64,000 nt of DNA from JAOUEA01 sp963825635 (lineage in GTDB: Bacteria > Actinomycetota > UBA4738 > HRBIN12): assembly GCA_963825635.1 (NCBI GenBank), contig CAWGTU010000004.1, positions 76,717 to 140,716 on the forward strand, written 5' to 3'. The notes under the pieces were generated by a model. The model saw nothing but the letters and a program-made list of their open reading frames with translations. It was not told the origin of the DNA and did not search any database. The translations under genes were made by a program, and so were the position numbers. Below are positions 52,168 to 60,010 of this stretch, piece after piece (position 1 is the stretch's first letter; every line of letters starts with the position of its first letter).

Positions 52168-53078
52168 GCGACCGACCGACGCCGGAGCCATCGTCCGATC
52201 TCGAACGGGGCAGGCTCGACCGCCTGCGCCGCTCGGTGCACGAGGGCTCGGCGAGGCTGACCGCTGCTCGTGTCGATCACCCACTGATCGATGCGGCCTT
52301 CCAAGTGGTCAGCCGCGATCGCCTGCTGGCGGGCGGTCTCCTCGCGAGCGCGGTCGCCTTCCGCGTGTTCCTCTGGATCGTGCCGCTCGCGGTGGTCTTC
52401 GTGTCGGTGTTCGGTTTCTACTCCGCAGCAGACCCGTCCGAGGCCGCGGACCTCGCCGACGACCTCGGCGTGACCGCGTTCATCACGGGCTCGGTGAGCC
52501 AGGCCCTCGAGGCGTCTGGTCGTGGTCGGTGGCTTGCCTTGACGATCGGTCTGGTCGCGCTGGTGTGGGCATCTCGGTCGCTCTCCGTCTCACTCCGCGC
52601 CGTGCACGCTCTCGCGTGGGAGATCCGCCCGGTCCCACCGATCACATGGACAGCCCGCGCCGTCATCGCCGTCTCGGGACTGATGGCCGGCATCGCGTTC
52701 GTGTTCCCGATGGTCAGCTGGCTCCGGGATCGATCGCTCGGCTTCGGCCTGATCGGCATGGCCGCGAGCATCGTCGTGATCGGCGCGATCTGGACCCTGA
52801 CCTCGTCGATGCTCCCCCGCCCCGCCGACGTGCCGGTGCGAGCGCTCGTGCCCGGTGCGTTGCTCGTCGGCACCGTGGTCGAGCTGTTGCATCTTGTGAG
52901 CGTCCTCTACCTGCCTGGCCGCTTCGACCGGGCATCCTCCACGTATGGGTCCCTGGGGGTCGCCGTCGTCGCCCTGGCGTGGCTGTACTTCTCGGGCAGA
53001 GCCGTCGTCGCGGGGGCCGTCCTGAACGTGACCCTGTGGGACCGCACGCACGCGCGTAACGGAACGCCGCCCGACTGA
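52164..53078 (+). CDS. YihY/BrkB-family membrane protein
   Basis: 304 residues with six hydrophobic segments. Family features: LLAGGLLASAVAFRVFLWIVPL, LALTIGLVALVWASRSLSVSL, VLYLPGRFDRASSTYGSLGV and LAWLYFSGRAVVAGAVLN. Often mislabelled ribonuclease BN, it is a membrane protein of unsettled role (virulence factor BrkB, possible lipid or anion transport). GTG start overlapping the preceding stop. Confidence 0.88.
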   Translation: MSDRPTPEPSSDLERGRLDRLRRSVHEGSARLTAARVDHPLIDAAFQVVSRDRLLAGGLLASAVAFRVFLWIVPLAVVFVSVFGFYSAADPSEAADLADDLGVTAFITGSVSQALEASGRGRWLALTIGLVALVWASRSLSVSLRAVHALAWEIRPVPPITWTARAVIAVSGLMAGIAFVFPMVSWLRDRSLGFGLIGMAASIVVIGAIWTLTSSMLPRPADVPVRALVPGALLVGTVVELLHLVSVLYLPGRFDRASSTYGSLGVAVVALAWLYFSGRAVVAGAVLNVTLWDRTHARNGTPPD

Positions 53079-53123
53079 GACGATGGTGATGCCTATCTCA
53101 ACCAGCGCGAGGAGGTCCTGACC

Positions 53124-53642
53124 ATGCACGAGATCGCGACGTTCGGAGCCGGATGCTTCTGGGGCGTCGAGTGGGTGTTCCGGCAGGTGCCCGGCGTGAT
53201 CGAGGCGGTCTCCGGCTACGCCGGCGGGTTCGTCGAGGACCCCGACTACCGCCTCGTCTGCACCGGCACCACCGGCCACGCCGAGGTCGTCCAGGTCGAG
53301 TTCGACCCGGCGATCATCGGCTACGAGCAGTTGCTCGAGGTCTTCTGGGCGATGCACGACCCGACCCAGGTGAACCGACAGGGCCCCGACGTGGGCTCCC
53401 AGTACCGCAGCGTGATCCTCACCCACTCGCCCGAGCAGCGAGCGGCGGCCGAGGCGTCCCGTGACCGGGCGCAGGCGTCCTTCGATCGGCCGATCGCGAC
53501 CGAGATCGTCGAAGCCGGCCCGTTCTACGCCGCGGAGGACTACCACCAGCGCTACTACGAGCAGACCGGGCACGAGCCCTACTGCCACGTGCTCCCGACG
53601 GGGGTGCTCGAGCGCCTCGGGCTCATCGGCTCCCAGGCCTGA
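53124..53642 (+). CDS. msrA: Peptide-methionine (S)-S-oxide reductase
   Basis: 172 residues. It repairs methionine-S-sulfoxide in proteins. Catalytic motif GAGCFWGVEWVFR near the N-terminus, then GYAGG, TGHAEVVQVEFDP and AEDYHQRYYEQTG. A second cysteine in EPYCHVLPTG may act as the resolving residue. GAGGAGG precedes the ATG. No msrB is in the window. Confidence 0.96.
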   Translation: MHEIATFGAGCFWGVEWVFRQVPGVIEAVSGYAGGFVEDPDYRLVCTGTTGHAEVVQVEFDPAIIGYEQLLEVFWAMHDPTQVNRQGPDVGSQYRSVILTHSPEQRAAAEASRDRAQASFDRPIATEIVEAGPFYAAEDYHQRYYEQTGHEPYCHVLPTGVLERLGLIGSQA

Positions 53643-53682
53643 GATCGCTTCGACGAGGTCGGCCCGGCCCGCCGGCCCCGCG

Positions 53683-54141
53683 TCAGAGCGGCTCGCGGTA
53701 CCCGACGATCTTGTGGGAGCCGTCGCAGAGGGGTTGGCACCGTGACGCGCCGCACCGGCAGAGCGAGACTCGCTCGCCGGCGTCGACGACCACACCGGAC
53801 GTCGCGTCACGGATCGGCACACCGCCCGCCAGCCGGACCGGACCGTTCGGCTTCAGCGCGATCTCCGGCCGCCTGCCGTCGGGGAGCTCCCAGGCGAACG
53901 GCTTCGGCAGCGCGCCGGTGGGTGTGTCCTCGTCGAAGCAGCCGTAAGGCACCTCGCGGTCGCAGAACGGCAGACCCGACGACCCGCCGCACCGGCAGAG
54001 GGCATACTCCGCGCCGGTGTCGAGCGGCGATGAGAGGGCCCAGCCGCCGTCGCGACGTTCGAGCCGCGCGAGCGGCACCCCCTCCACGATGAGCGGACCG
54101 CCTGGCACGACACGGACGTTCGGCGCCGGTCGATCGCTCAT
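53683..54141 (-). CDS. Tandem CDGSH iron-sulfur protein with one degenerate site
   Basis: 152 residues. The second CDGSH site is intact: CRCGASRCQPLCDGSHKIVG (C128, C130, C139, H143), expected to bind [2Fe-2S] by three Cys and one His. The first, CRCGGSSGLPFCDREVPYGC, has the three cysteines (49, 51, 60) but lacks the Gly-Ser-His, so an altered ligand is possible; a further Cys68 is nearby. ATG overlaps the stop of the larger CDGSH protein (ATGA). Redox or cluster-transfer role unknown. Confidence 0.87.
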   Translation of the reverse strand: MSDRPAPNVRVVPGGPLIVEGVPLARLERRDGGWALSSPLDTGAEYALCRCGGSSGLPFCDREVPYGCFDEDTPTGALPKPFAWELPDGRRPEIALKPNGPVRLAGGVPIRDATSGVVVDAGERVSLCRCGASRCQPLCDGSHKIVGYREPL

Positions 54142-54818
54142 CCGTCGCGGAACCCGGCGTGCACGTGGGAGCCGTCGCAGAACGGCTTGGTCTCGGAATG
54201 TCCGCATCGACAGAGGGTCACCCGGTTGCGGACCTCGTAGGTCTCCCCGTCTGCGCTCGTCACGGGGATGCCGCCACGGACCCAGTAGGGACCGTCGCGG
54301 ACGACCCCGATGCTCACCGGAAGCGCCGGCTCGAGCTGCTCACCGTCGGTGTCCGGACGCATCTCGAGCGCGCCCGACGGACAGAGCCGCACCATCTGCA
54401 TCAGTCGCTCCCGAACGGCGGGGTCCTCGGCCTGCCGGGCCAGCCGGCGCCAGTTCGTGAACCGGTCGCCGCAGTAGCCCGCGTGCTCGCACGTCGCGAG
54501 GTCGAAGCTGATGGTTCCGTCGCCGGCCGGGAACTCGTAACGCCGTTCGGCGATCGTCGATCGATCGAACGTCTCGGTCCCGTCGAAGTCGGCGGTCTCG
54601 TGGCTCCCATCGCAGAACGGCTTGTCGTTCGAGCGACCGCAGCGACAGAGCTCGTAGGTCGCCTCGGCATCGTCGACCGGCTCGTCGGGGACCCACCCCA
54701 CGGGTTCTCCGAACTCGGTCTCGACCTGGGCCGTTCGGCTGAGCGGCACGTCACCGCGCACGACGTACGGGCCGTGCTCCCTGATCTCGATCTGCGGCTC
54801 GTCGCCCTCGCGCGTCAT
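54138..54818 (-). CDS. CDGSH - divergent 4Fe-4S-like - CDGSH protein
   Basis: 226 residues. Two intact CDGSH sites: CRCGRSNDKPFCDGSH (C58, C60, C69, H73) and CRCGHSETKPFCDGSH (C203, C205, C214, H218). Between them CEHAGYCGDRFTNW and RLCPSGALEMRP (C110, C116, C146) form a divergent 4Fe-4S mono-cluster-like domain. Each CDGSH site follows a GPYxVRGxxP beta-strand repeat. It thus looks able to carry three clusters. Translation is coupled to the smaller CDGSH gene. The partner enzyme is unknown. Confidence 0.88.
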   Translation of the reverse strand: MTREGDEPQIEIREHGPYVVRGDVPLSRTAQVETEFGEPVGWVPDEPVDDAEATYELCRCGRSNDKPFCDGSHETADFDGTETFDRSTIAERRYEFPAGDGTISFDLATCEHAGYCGDRFTNWRRLARQAEDPAVRERLMQMVRLCPSGALEMRPDTDGEQLEPALPVSIGVVRDGPYWVRGGIPVTSADGETYEVRNRVTLCRCGHSETKPFCDGSHVHAGFRDG

Positions 54819-54922
54819 GACCACGCCATGGTCGCTGCGTTCCGTTGTCGTGTCACATCGACCGGGGCGCTCGAGGACGAGACACCGTCGACCGTTCCCG
54901 ATGCTCGGGGGTCGAGGGGGTG

Positions 54923-54945
54923 TACCATCTTCGAACACATGTTCG
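54923..54945 (+). promoter_or_regulatory. -10 TACCAT and perfect LexA (SOS) box over the helicase start
   Basis: CGAAC-ACAT-GTTCG at 54932-54945 matches the Gram-positive LexA consensus CGAACNNNNGTTCG exactly. It contains the ATG of the helicase (54939-54941). TACCAT at 54923-54928 is ten bases before the ATG. The operator would cover the transcription start, so the gene is probably SOS-induced. Confidence 0.75.
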
Positions 54946-56990
54946 GGGATGCGCTGAACGAGGCCCAGCGAGCGGCGGCGGCCCACGGTGAGGGACCGCT
55001 GCTGATCGTGGCCGGCGCCGGCACCGGGAAGACCACGACGCTGGCGTCGCGCGTCGCCTGGCTGCTCGCCCAGGGTGTGCGACCCGAGCGTCTGCTGCTG
55101 CTCACGTTCAGCCGGCGCTCGGCGCGTGCGATGACCTCCCGGGCCGAGCGCATCGCCGGCGAGCAGGACCTGCCCGGCGTCGACGCCTCGCGCATCTGGA
55201 GCGGCACGTTCCACGCGGTCGGCAACCGCCTGCTGCGTCTGCACGGTCGCGCCCTCGGCCTCGACCCGTCGTTCACGGTGCTCGACCAGGCAGACGCGGC
55301 CGACGTCATGAACCTGCTCCGAGACGACCTCGGCTTCAGCGCGCGCGAGCGACGGTTCCCTCGCAAGGAGACGCTCGCGAACATCTACTCGCGGACCGTC
55401 AACGCCGGCGAACGACTCGCTGATGTGCTCAAACGCCACTACCCATGGTGCCTCGACGAGGCAGACGGCATCCGGCAGATCTTCGCCGCCTACACCGAGC
55501 GCAAGCGCTCGCAACACACGCTCGACTACGACGACCTTCTGCTGTTCTGGAAGGCGCTCGTCACGAGCGACGCGACTCGGCGCCCGGTGTCGGAGATGTT
55601 CGACCACGTGCTCGTCGACGAGTACCAGGACACGAACGCGCTGCAGGCCGACATCCTCGAGGGTCTCCGCCCCGACGGCACCCCGCGCAACCTCACCGTC
55701 GTCGGCGACGATGCGCAGGCGATCTACGGCTTCCGCGCGGCGACCGTGCGCAACATCCTCGAGTTCCCCTCGCGGTTCCCGGGCACCTCGATCGTGCGGC
55801 TCGAGCAGAACTTCCGGTCGACGCCGACGATCCTCGACTCGTCGAACGCGGTGATCGCCCTCAGCCCCCAGCGCCACGAGAAGACGCTGTGGTCGGCGCG
55901 GCGCACCGACCGTGCACCCACGCTGCACACCTGCCTCGACGAGGCCGAGCAGTGCGACGTCGTCTGCGAGAGCGTGCTCGCGCATCGGGAACAGGGCGTG
56001 CCCCTCAAGGAACAGGCGGTGCTGTTCCGCGCCTCCCACCACAGCGATCACCTCGAGGTCGAGCTCACTCGACGGAACATCCCGTTCGTGAAGTACGGCG
56101 GCCTGAAGTTCATGGAAGCCGCCCACGTGAAGGACACGCTCGCGATCCTGCGGGTGCTCGAGAACCCGCACGACGAGGTGGCATGGTTCCGGGTGTTGCA
56201 GCTACCCGAGGGCATGGGCCCGGCGACGGCACGCAGGCTGATGGAGGCGATCGGAGTGCGGATCACCGACGACGAGGGCGCATCGCCGCTGGCCCGCTTC
56301 CTCGACGAGCCGGTCGAGGTGCCGAGGGCGGCGCTCGATGCTGTGCAGGAGCTCCGCTCCGCCCTGCGCGGATGCGCCGACGAGACCGTGCTCGCGCCCG
56401 CCGCCCAGATCGAGCGACTGCGCGGGTTCCTCGCCCCCGTCTTCGCCCGGCGCTACGACGCCGCGACGGCCCGCCTGCGCGATCTCGATCAGCTCGCGGC
56501 GCTCGCCGCCGGCTACGAGGCGCGGCAGCGGTTCCTGGCGGAACTCACGCTCGACCCCCCGTCGTCGACCGGCGACCTCGCCGGGCCGCCGCTGCTCGAC
56601 GAGGACTGGCTCGTGCTCTCGACGATCCACTCGGCCAAGGGCCTCGAGTGGGACGTCGTACATGTGATCCACGCCGCCGACGGCATGATCCCGAGCGACA
56701 TGGCGACCGGCGACGACGACGAGATCGAGGAGGAGCGACGGCTTCTCTACGTCGCGATGACCCGGGCGCGCGACGCCCTGCACGTCTACCGCCCGATGCG
56801 GTACTACCGCCGGCCCAAGGGTGACCCGCACTCCTACTCACAGCTCTCGCGCTTCCTCGAGCCTGCATCGGTGCGATCGACGTTCACCGAGGTCGGACCG
56901 GCCGTCGATCCTCGCGATGACCCGGTGGTCGACCTCGGTTCGGGCACGGCCGACGTCGACTCGTACCTCGCCGGCCTCTGGTCGGAGTAG
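54939..56990 (+). CDS. UvrD/Rep-type superfamily 1 ATP-dependent DNA helicase
   Basis: 683 residues. Motifs in order: Q-motif LNEAQRAAA, Walker A AGAGTGKTTTLASRVAWLL, motif Ia LLLLTFSRRSA, Walker B HVLVDEYQDTN, motif III GDDAQAIYGFRAA, motif IV RLEQNFRST, motif V LSTIHSAKGLEWDVVHVI and motif VI EERRLLYVAMTRARD. It lacks an obvious nuclease domain and is closer to UvrD/PcrA than RecB. The ATG lies inside a LexA box, indicating a DNA-damage role. It is upstream of, and nearly adjacent to, a HAD gene with its own -10. Confidence 0.93.
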   Translation: MFGDALNEAQRAAAAHGEGPLLIVAGAGTGKTTTLASRVAWLLAQGVRPERLLLLTFSRRSARAMTSRAERIAGEQDLPGVDASRIWSGTFHAVGNRLLRLHGRALGLDPSFTVLDQADAADVMNLLRDDLGFSARERRFPRKETLANIYSRTVNAGERLADVLKRHYPWCLDEADGIRQIFAAYTERKRSQHTLDYDDLLLFWKALVTSDATRRPVSEMFDHVLVDEYQDTNALQADILEGLRPDGTPRNLTVVGDDAQAIYGFRAATVRNILEFPSRFPGTSIVRLEQNFRSTPTILDSSNAVIALSPQRHEKTLWSARRTDRAPTLHTCLDEAEQCDVVCESVLAHREQGVPLKEQAVLFRASHHSDHLEVELTRRNIPFVKYGGLKFMEAAHVKDTLAILRVLENPHDEVAWFRVLQLPEGMGPATARRLMEAIGVRITDDEGASPLARFLDEPVEVPRAALDAVQELRSALRGCADETVLAPAAQIERLRGFLAPVFARRYDAATARLRDLDQLAALAAGYEARQRFLAELTLDPPSSTGDLAGPPLLDEDWLVLSTIHSAKGLEWDVVHVIHAADGMIPSDMATGDDDEIEEERRLLYVAMTRARDALHVYRPMRYYRRPKGDPHSYSQLSRFLEPASVRSTFTEVGPAVDPRDDPVVDLGSGTADVDSYLAGLWSE

Positions 56991-57003
56991 CGGCGAGCCT
57001 CGC

Positions 57004-57009
57004 TAGGCT
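57004..57009 (+). promoter_or_regulatory. -10 hexamer TAGGCT before the HAD hydrolase
   Basis: Seven bases before the GTG at 57017 with no ribosome-binding site; predicted leaderless. Confidence 0.5.
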
Positions 57010-57016
57010 TGCGACC

Positions 57017-57682
57017 GTGAGCTACGACGCGGTCCTGCTCGATCTCTACGACACGCTCGTGTGGAGCGACTGGCACGCGTGGCAGGGCCGGCTCGCCGAC
57101 CGCCTCGGCATCACCCTCGAGGCGATGGGACGGGCCTTCAACCGTACCCGCCCGGCGCGGAGCGTCGGCGCCTACCCGGACACCGAGGCCGAGGTCGCCG
57201 CGGTGCTCGAGGCGGCCGACATCACGCCCACCTCGGAGCTGCTCGCCGAGCTTCTGACCTTGGAAGACGAGATGGGCGCCTCGGTTCGGCTCTACGACGA
57301 CTCGCTCCAGGTGGTGACGGCGCTGCGGGAAGGTGGCGTGCCGACCGCCCTCGTGAGCAACTGCTCCCACAACACCCGCCCGATCGTCGATCGGCTCGGG
57401 CTCGAGCGGGAGTTCGACGCGGTGATCCTCTCGTTCGAGGTCGGCGCGATGAAGCCCGACCCGACGATCTACCGAGAGGCGCTCGCGCGACTGGGCGGCC
57501 CCGATCCGGCGCGTTCGGTGTTCGTCGACGACCAGGTGCGCTACTGCGACGGGGCGGCGGCGATCGGCATGCAGACGTTCCTGATCCTGCGACCGGAGGA
57601 GGCGCTCGAAGGCCGCCCCGTCGACCTGAACGGACACCGGCCGATCGAGACGCTGACACCCCTGCTCGGGCCGGGCGCCTAG
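57017..57682 (+). CDS. HAD-superfamily hydrolase
   Basis: 221 residues, HAD-IA type with a helical cap. Motif I is LLDLYDTLVWSD (DxYDTL), in which the second aspartate of the usual DxDxT is replaced by Tyr, as in some HAD-IA proteins including dehalogenase-like members. Motif II is LVSNCSHN, motif III is GAMKPDPTIYR and motif IV is SVFVDDQVRYCDGA. The substrate is not predictable. GTG start. Its stop overlaps the convergent hemolysin-III gene by four bases. Confidence 0.86.
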   Translation: MSYDAVLLDLYDTLVWSDWHAWQGRLADRLGITLEAMGRAFNRTRPARSVGAYPDTEAEVAAVLEAADITPTSELLAELLTLEDEMGASVRLYDDSLQVVTALREGGVPTALVSNCSHNTRPIVDRLGLEREFDAVILSFEVGAMKPDPTIYREALARLGGPDPARSVFVDDQVRYCDGAAAIGMQTFLILRPEEALEGRPVDLNGHRPIETLTPLLGPGA

Positions 57683-58386
57683 CCGCGGAGGCCGAGCACG
57701 ACGAGCAGGATCGACAGGTACTGGCATGCCGCCGCCGCGATCGTCGCGGTGTGCCACACCTCGTGGTAGCCGAACGTGCGCGGCCAGGGATTGGGCTTGT
57801 TCGTGGCGAGCACCAGCGCGCCGAACGAGTAGAGCAGCCCGCCGGCGACCAACAGCACCGTCTCGGCGGTGTCGAGCCCACGCAGCAGGGCGGGCAAGCT
57901 CACCGCGACGAGCCACCCGAGGCCGATGTACATGAATCCCGAGAGCACGTGCAGGTCGACGCGGTACAGCTTCGTGAGGACGCCGATCGCCGCTCCGACC
58001 CAGACGGCGATCAGGACGACCGTCGCCATCGTGCCCTCCAAGACCAGCAGGCAGTACGGCGTGTAGGTGCCCGCGATCAGCACGAAGATCATCGAATGGT
58101 CGAGGCGGCGCATCCGCGCGTACGCGGCTTCGGTCCAATCCCCCAGGTGGTATGCCGCGCTCGCCGCGAACAGGCCGGTCAGCGTGATCGCGTAGATCAG
58201 CGTCGCCACACGCGCTCGGGCGTCGGGAGCGAGCAGCACGAGCAGCAGGCCGGCCGGGATCGACGCGACGAACGCGCCCTGGTGCAGCCGCCCCCGCATC
58301 CGCGGCTTCGGCCGCTCGTGGATCGGGATCGCCCGCAGGGTCGCCTTGTCGGCGAGCACGTCGGGGTCGACGTCTGAAGGAGCCAT
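57679..58386 (-). CDS. Hemolysin III / PAQR family membrane protein
   Basis: 235 residues with seven hydrophobic segments. The PAQR/hemolysin-III zinc-site residues are visible: SAAYHLGDW in the second segment and FGYHEVWHTATIAAAACQY near the end (H-x-x-x-H), with RRLDHSMIFVLIAGTYTPY between. Bacterial members affect membrane lipid homeostasis; the hemolysin name reflects early work. TACCCT is seven bases before the ATG at 58386. Confidence 0.92.
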   Translation of the reverse strand: MAPSDVDPDVLADKATLRAIPIHERPKPRMRGRLHQGAFVASIPAGLLLVLLAPDARARVATLIYAITLTGLFAASAAYHLGDWTEAAYARMRRLDHSMIFVLIAGTYTPYCLLVLEGTMATVVLIAVWVGAAIGVLTKLYRVDLHVLSGFMYIGLGWLVAVSLPALLRGLDTAETVLLVAGGLLYSFGALVLATNKPNPWPRTFGYHEVWHTATIAAAACQYLSILLVVLGLRG

Positions 58387-58393
58387 CACCTCA

Positions 58394-58399
58394 AGGGTA
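58394..58399 (-). promoter_or_regulatory. -10 hexamer TACCCT before the hemolysin-III gene
   Basis: Seven bases from the ATG at 58386; predicted leaderless. Confidence 0.45.
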
Positions 58400-58443
58400 G
58401 GACACATACACTCGACGCCACGACGACGACGCGAGGTGAGTCG

Positions 58444-59286
58444 ATGTCCGAGGCGATGGAACGCGAGGGGTCCGGCAGGGCGAAGTACCCGAACAAGGTC
58501 TACGAACGCGAGCTGTTCCGGCTGCAGGAGGAGCTCGTGAAGATGGAGCAGTGGGTCTCCGACACGAAGGCCCGGGTCGTCGCGATCTTCGAGGGACGCG
58601 ACGCGGCCGGCAAGGGCGGCGCGATCAAGCGCATCACCGAGCACACGAACCCGCGCATCACGCGGCATGTCGCGCTGCCCAAGCCCTCGGACCGGGAACG
58701 CTCGCAGTGGTACTTCCAGCGCTACATCGAGGAGCTGCCGGCGGCGGGCGAGATCGTGCTCTTCGACCGGAGCTGGTACAACCGTGCCGGGGTCGAACGC
58801 GTGCTGGGGTTCTGCACGCAGGCCGAGTACTACCGTTTCCTGCGCCAGACCCCGATCTTCGAGCGGCTGCTCGTCGAGGACGGCATCGTGTTGATCAAGT
58901 ACTGGTTCTCCGTGAGCGACGAGGAGCAGGAACGACGGTTCGCCAAGCGCATCGACGACCCGTTGCGCCGGTGGAAGCTCAGCGAGACCGACCTGTACTC
59001 GCGCACGAAGTGGGTCGACTACTCACGCGCCAAGGACGAGATGTTCGTGCACACCGACATCCCCGAGGCGCCCTGGCACGTGGTCGACGCCGACAACAAG
59101 AAGAAGGCGCGGCTGAACTGCATCTCGCACCTGCTCTCGATGGTCCCGTACGAGCCGAGGCCCGTCCCCGAGATCGTGATGCCGCCACGCCAGCGGGACG
59201 AGGGCTACGTGCGGCCGCCTCGCGAGATGTACACGTACGTGCCCGACCACGCCGACGACGTGCTCCACGAGGCGAAGCGCGACTAG
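58444..59286 (+). CDS. ppk2: Polyphosphate kinase 2
   Basis: 280 residues, single PPK2 domain. It transfers phosphate between polyphosphate and nucleoside di- or monophosphates. Walker A is IFEGRDAAGKGGAIKRI, Walker B FDRSWYNRAGVERVLGFC, and the lid region is SVSDEEQERRFAKRIDDPLRRWKLS. The Asp before RSWYNR and length point to a class I-like PPK2 (ADP/GDP level), but subclass cannot be fixed by eye. GAGGTGAG precedes the ATG. Confidence 0.95.
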   Translation: MSEAMEREGSGRAKYPNKVYERELFRLQEELVKMEQWVSDTKARVVAIFEGRDAAGKGGAIKRITEHTNPRITRHVALPKPSDRERSQWYFQRYIEELPAAGEIVLFDRSWYNRAGVERVLGFCTQAEYYRFLRQTPIFERLLVEDGIVLIKYWFSVSDEEQERRFAKRIDDPLRRWKLSETDLYSRTKWVDYSRAKDEMFVHTDIPEAPWHVVDADNKKKARLNCISHLLSMVPYEPRPVPEIVMPPRQRDEGYVRPPREMYTYVPDHADDVLHEAKRD

Positions 59287-59305
59287 TAGTCTGCTCCGGA
59301 CTACT
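59285..59305. terminator. Inverted repeat between convergent ppk2 and hemQ
   Basis: AGTAGTC-TGCTCCG-GACTACT, a 7-bp perfect stem starting at the ppk2 stop codon region. No strong T-run follows on either strand. Position between convergent genes suggests a bidirectional terminator. Confidence 0.45.
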
Positions 59306-59321
59306 TGACGCGCGCTCCGGC

Positions 59322-60010
59322 TCAGACGAGGTCGTCGAAGGCTTCTGCGACCGGCTTGCGGATGCCCGTAACGAACGGGATCTCGACCTTCGTGTAGAGA
59401 CGGGCCTTCGTGTTGCGCAGCTCCCGGATCACGTCGACGAGCGTGTCGGCCTGCTCGGCCTCGAACGCGAGGATCCACTCCCAGTCGCCGAGGCCGAAGC
59501 CGCTCGTGGTGTTGGCGAGCACCTGCGGGTACTCGCGGCCGACGATGCCGTGCTCGCGCAGCAGCTCACCGCGCTCCTCCCGCGGCAACAGGTACCACTC
59601 AGGCGTGCGCACGAACGGGTACACGCAGAGGAACGTCTCGGGCGGCACCCCTTTCACGAACGCCGGCTGGTGGTCGGGCGTGAACTCGGCGGGCTTCACG
59701 ACCCCCATGAACGTCCACGACAGATCCATCAGACGCCCGGCGGCCGTGCGCCGGTACTCGACGAGGAACCGCTGCACGTCGTGCGGCGAGCTCGCCGACG
59801 AGCCACAGCATCAGGTCGGCGTCGGCGCGGAAGCCGACCGTCGAGTAGGTGCCACGGACCGCGACCCGGCCGTCCCACGCCTTGTAGAGGTTCTCGACCT
59901 CCTGCACGGCGTCGCGCAGATCGTCGGCGCCCGGCCAGCTCGACGCGGAAGTCGGGCGTGGCCTTGAACACCGGGTACAACGTGTAGATCGTCGTCGGCT
60001 GGTCGGTCAT
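59322..60010 (-). CDS. hemQ: Coproheme decarboxylase (HemQ/ChdC), interrupted by two frameshifts
   Basis: Final step of the coproporphyrin route: oxidative decarboxylation of coproheme to haem b. Three frames together give a normal protein of 228 residues. ATG 60010 opens MTDQPTTIYTLYPVFKATPD; near 59936-59928 the frame moves by one base to ADDLRDAVQEVENLYKAWDG...LMLWLVGELA; near 59794-59788 it moves again to HDVQRFLVEYRRT and runs to 59322 (FTPDHQPAF, REHGIVGREYP, GFGLGDWEWILAFE). Both shifts are resolved by skipping one base. The start overlaps the hemY stop (ATGA). Either sequence errors or recent inactivation; as written it would not make full HemQ. Confidence 0.88.

Noticed and set aside
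55445..56824. 459-codon frame inside the helicase gene
   Set aside because: Out-of-frame shadow; all helicase motifs are in the other frame.
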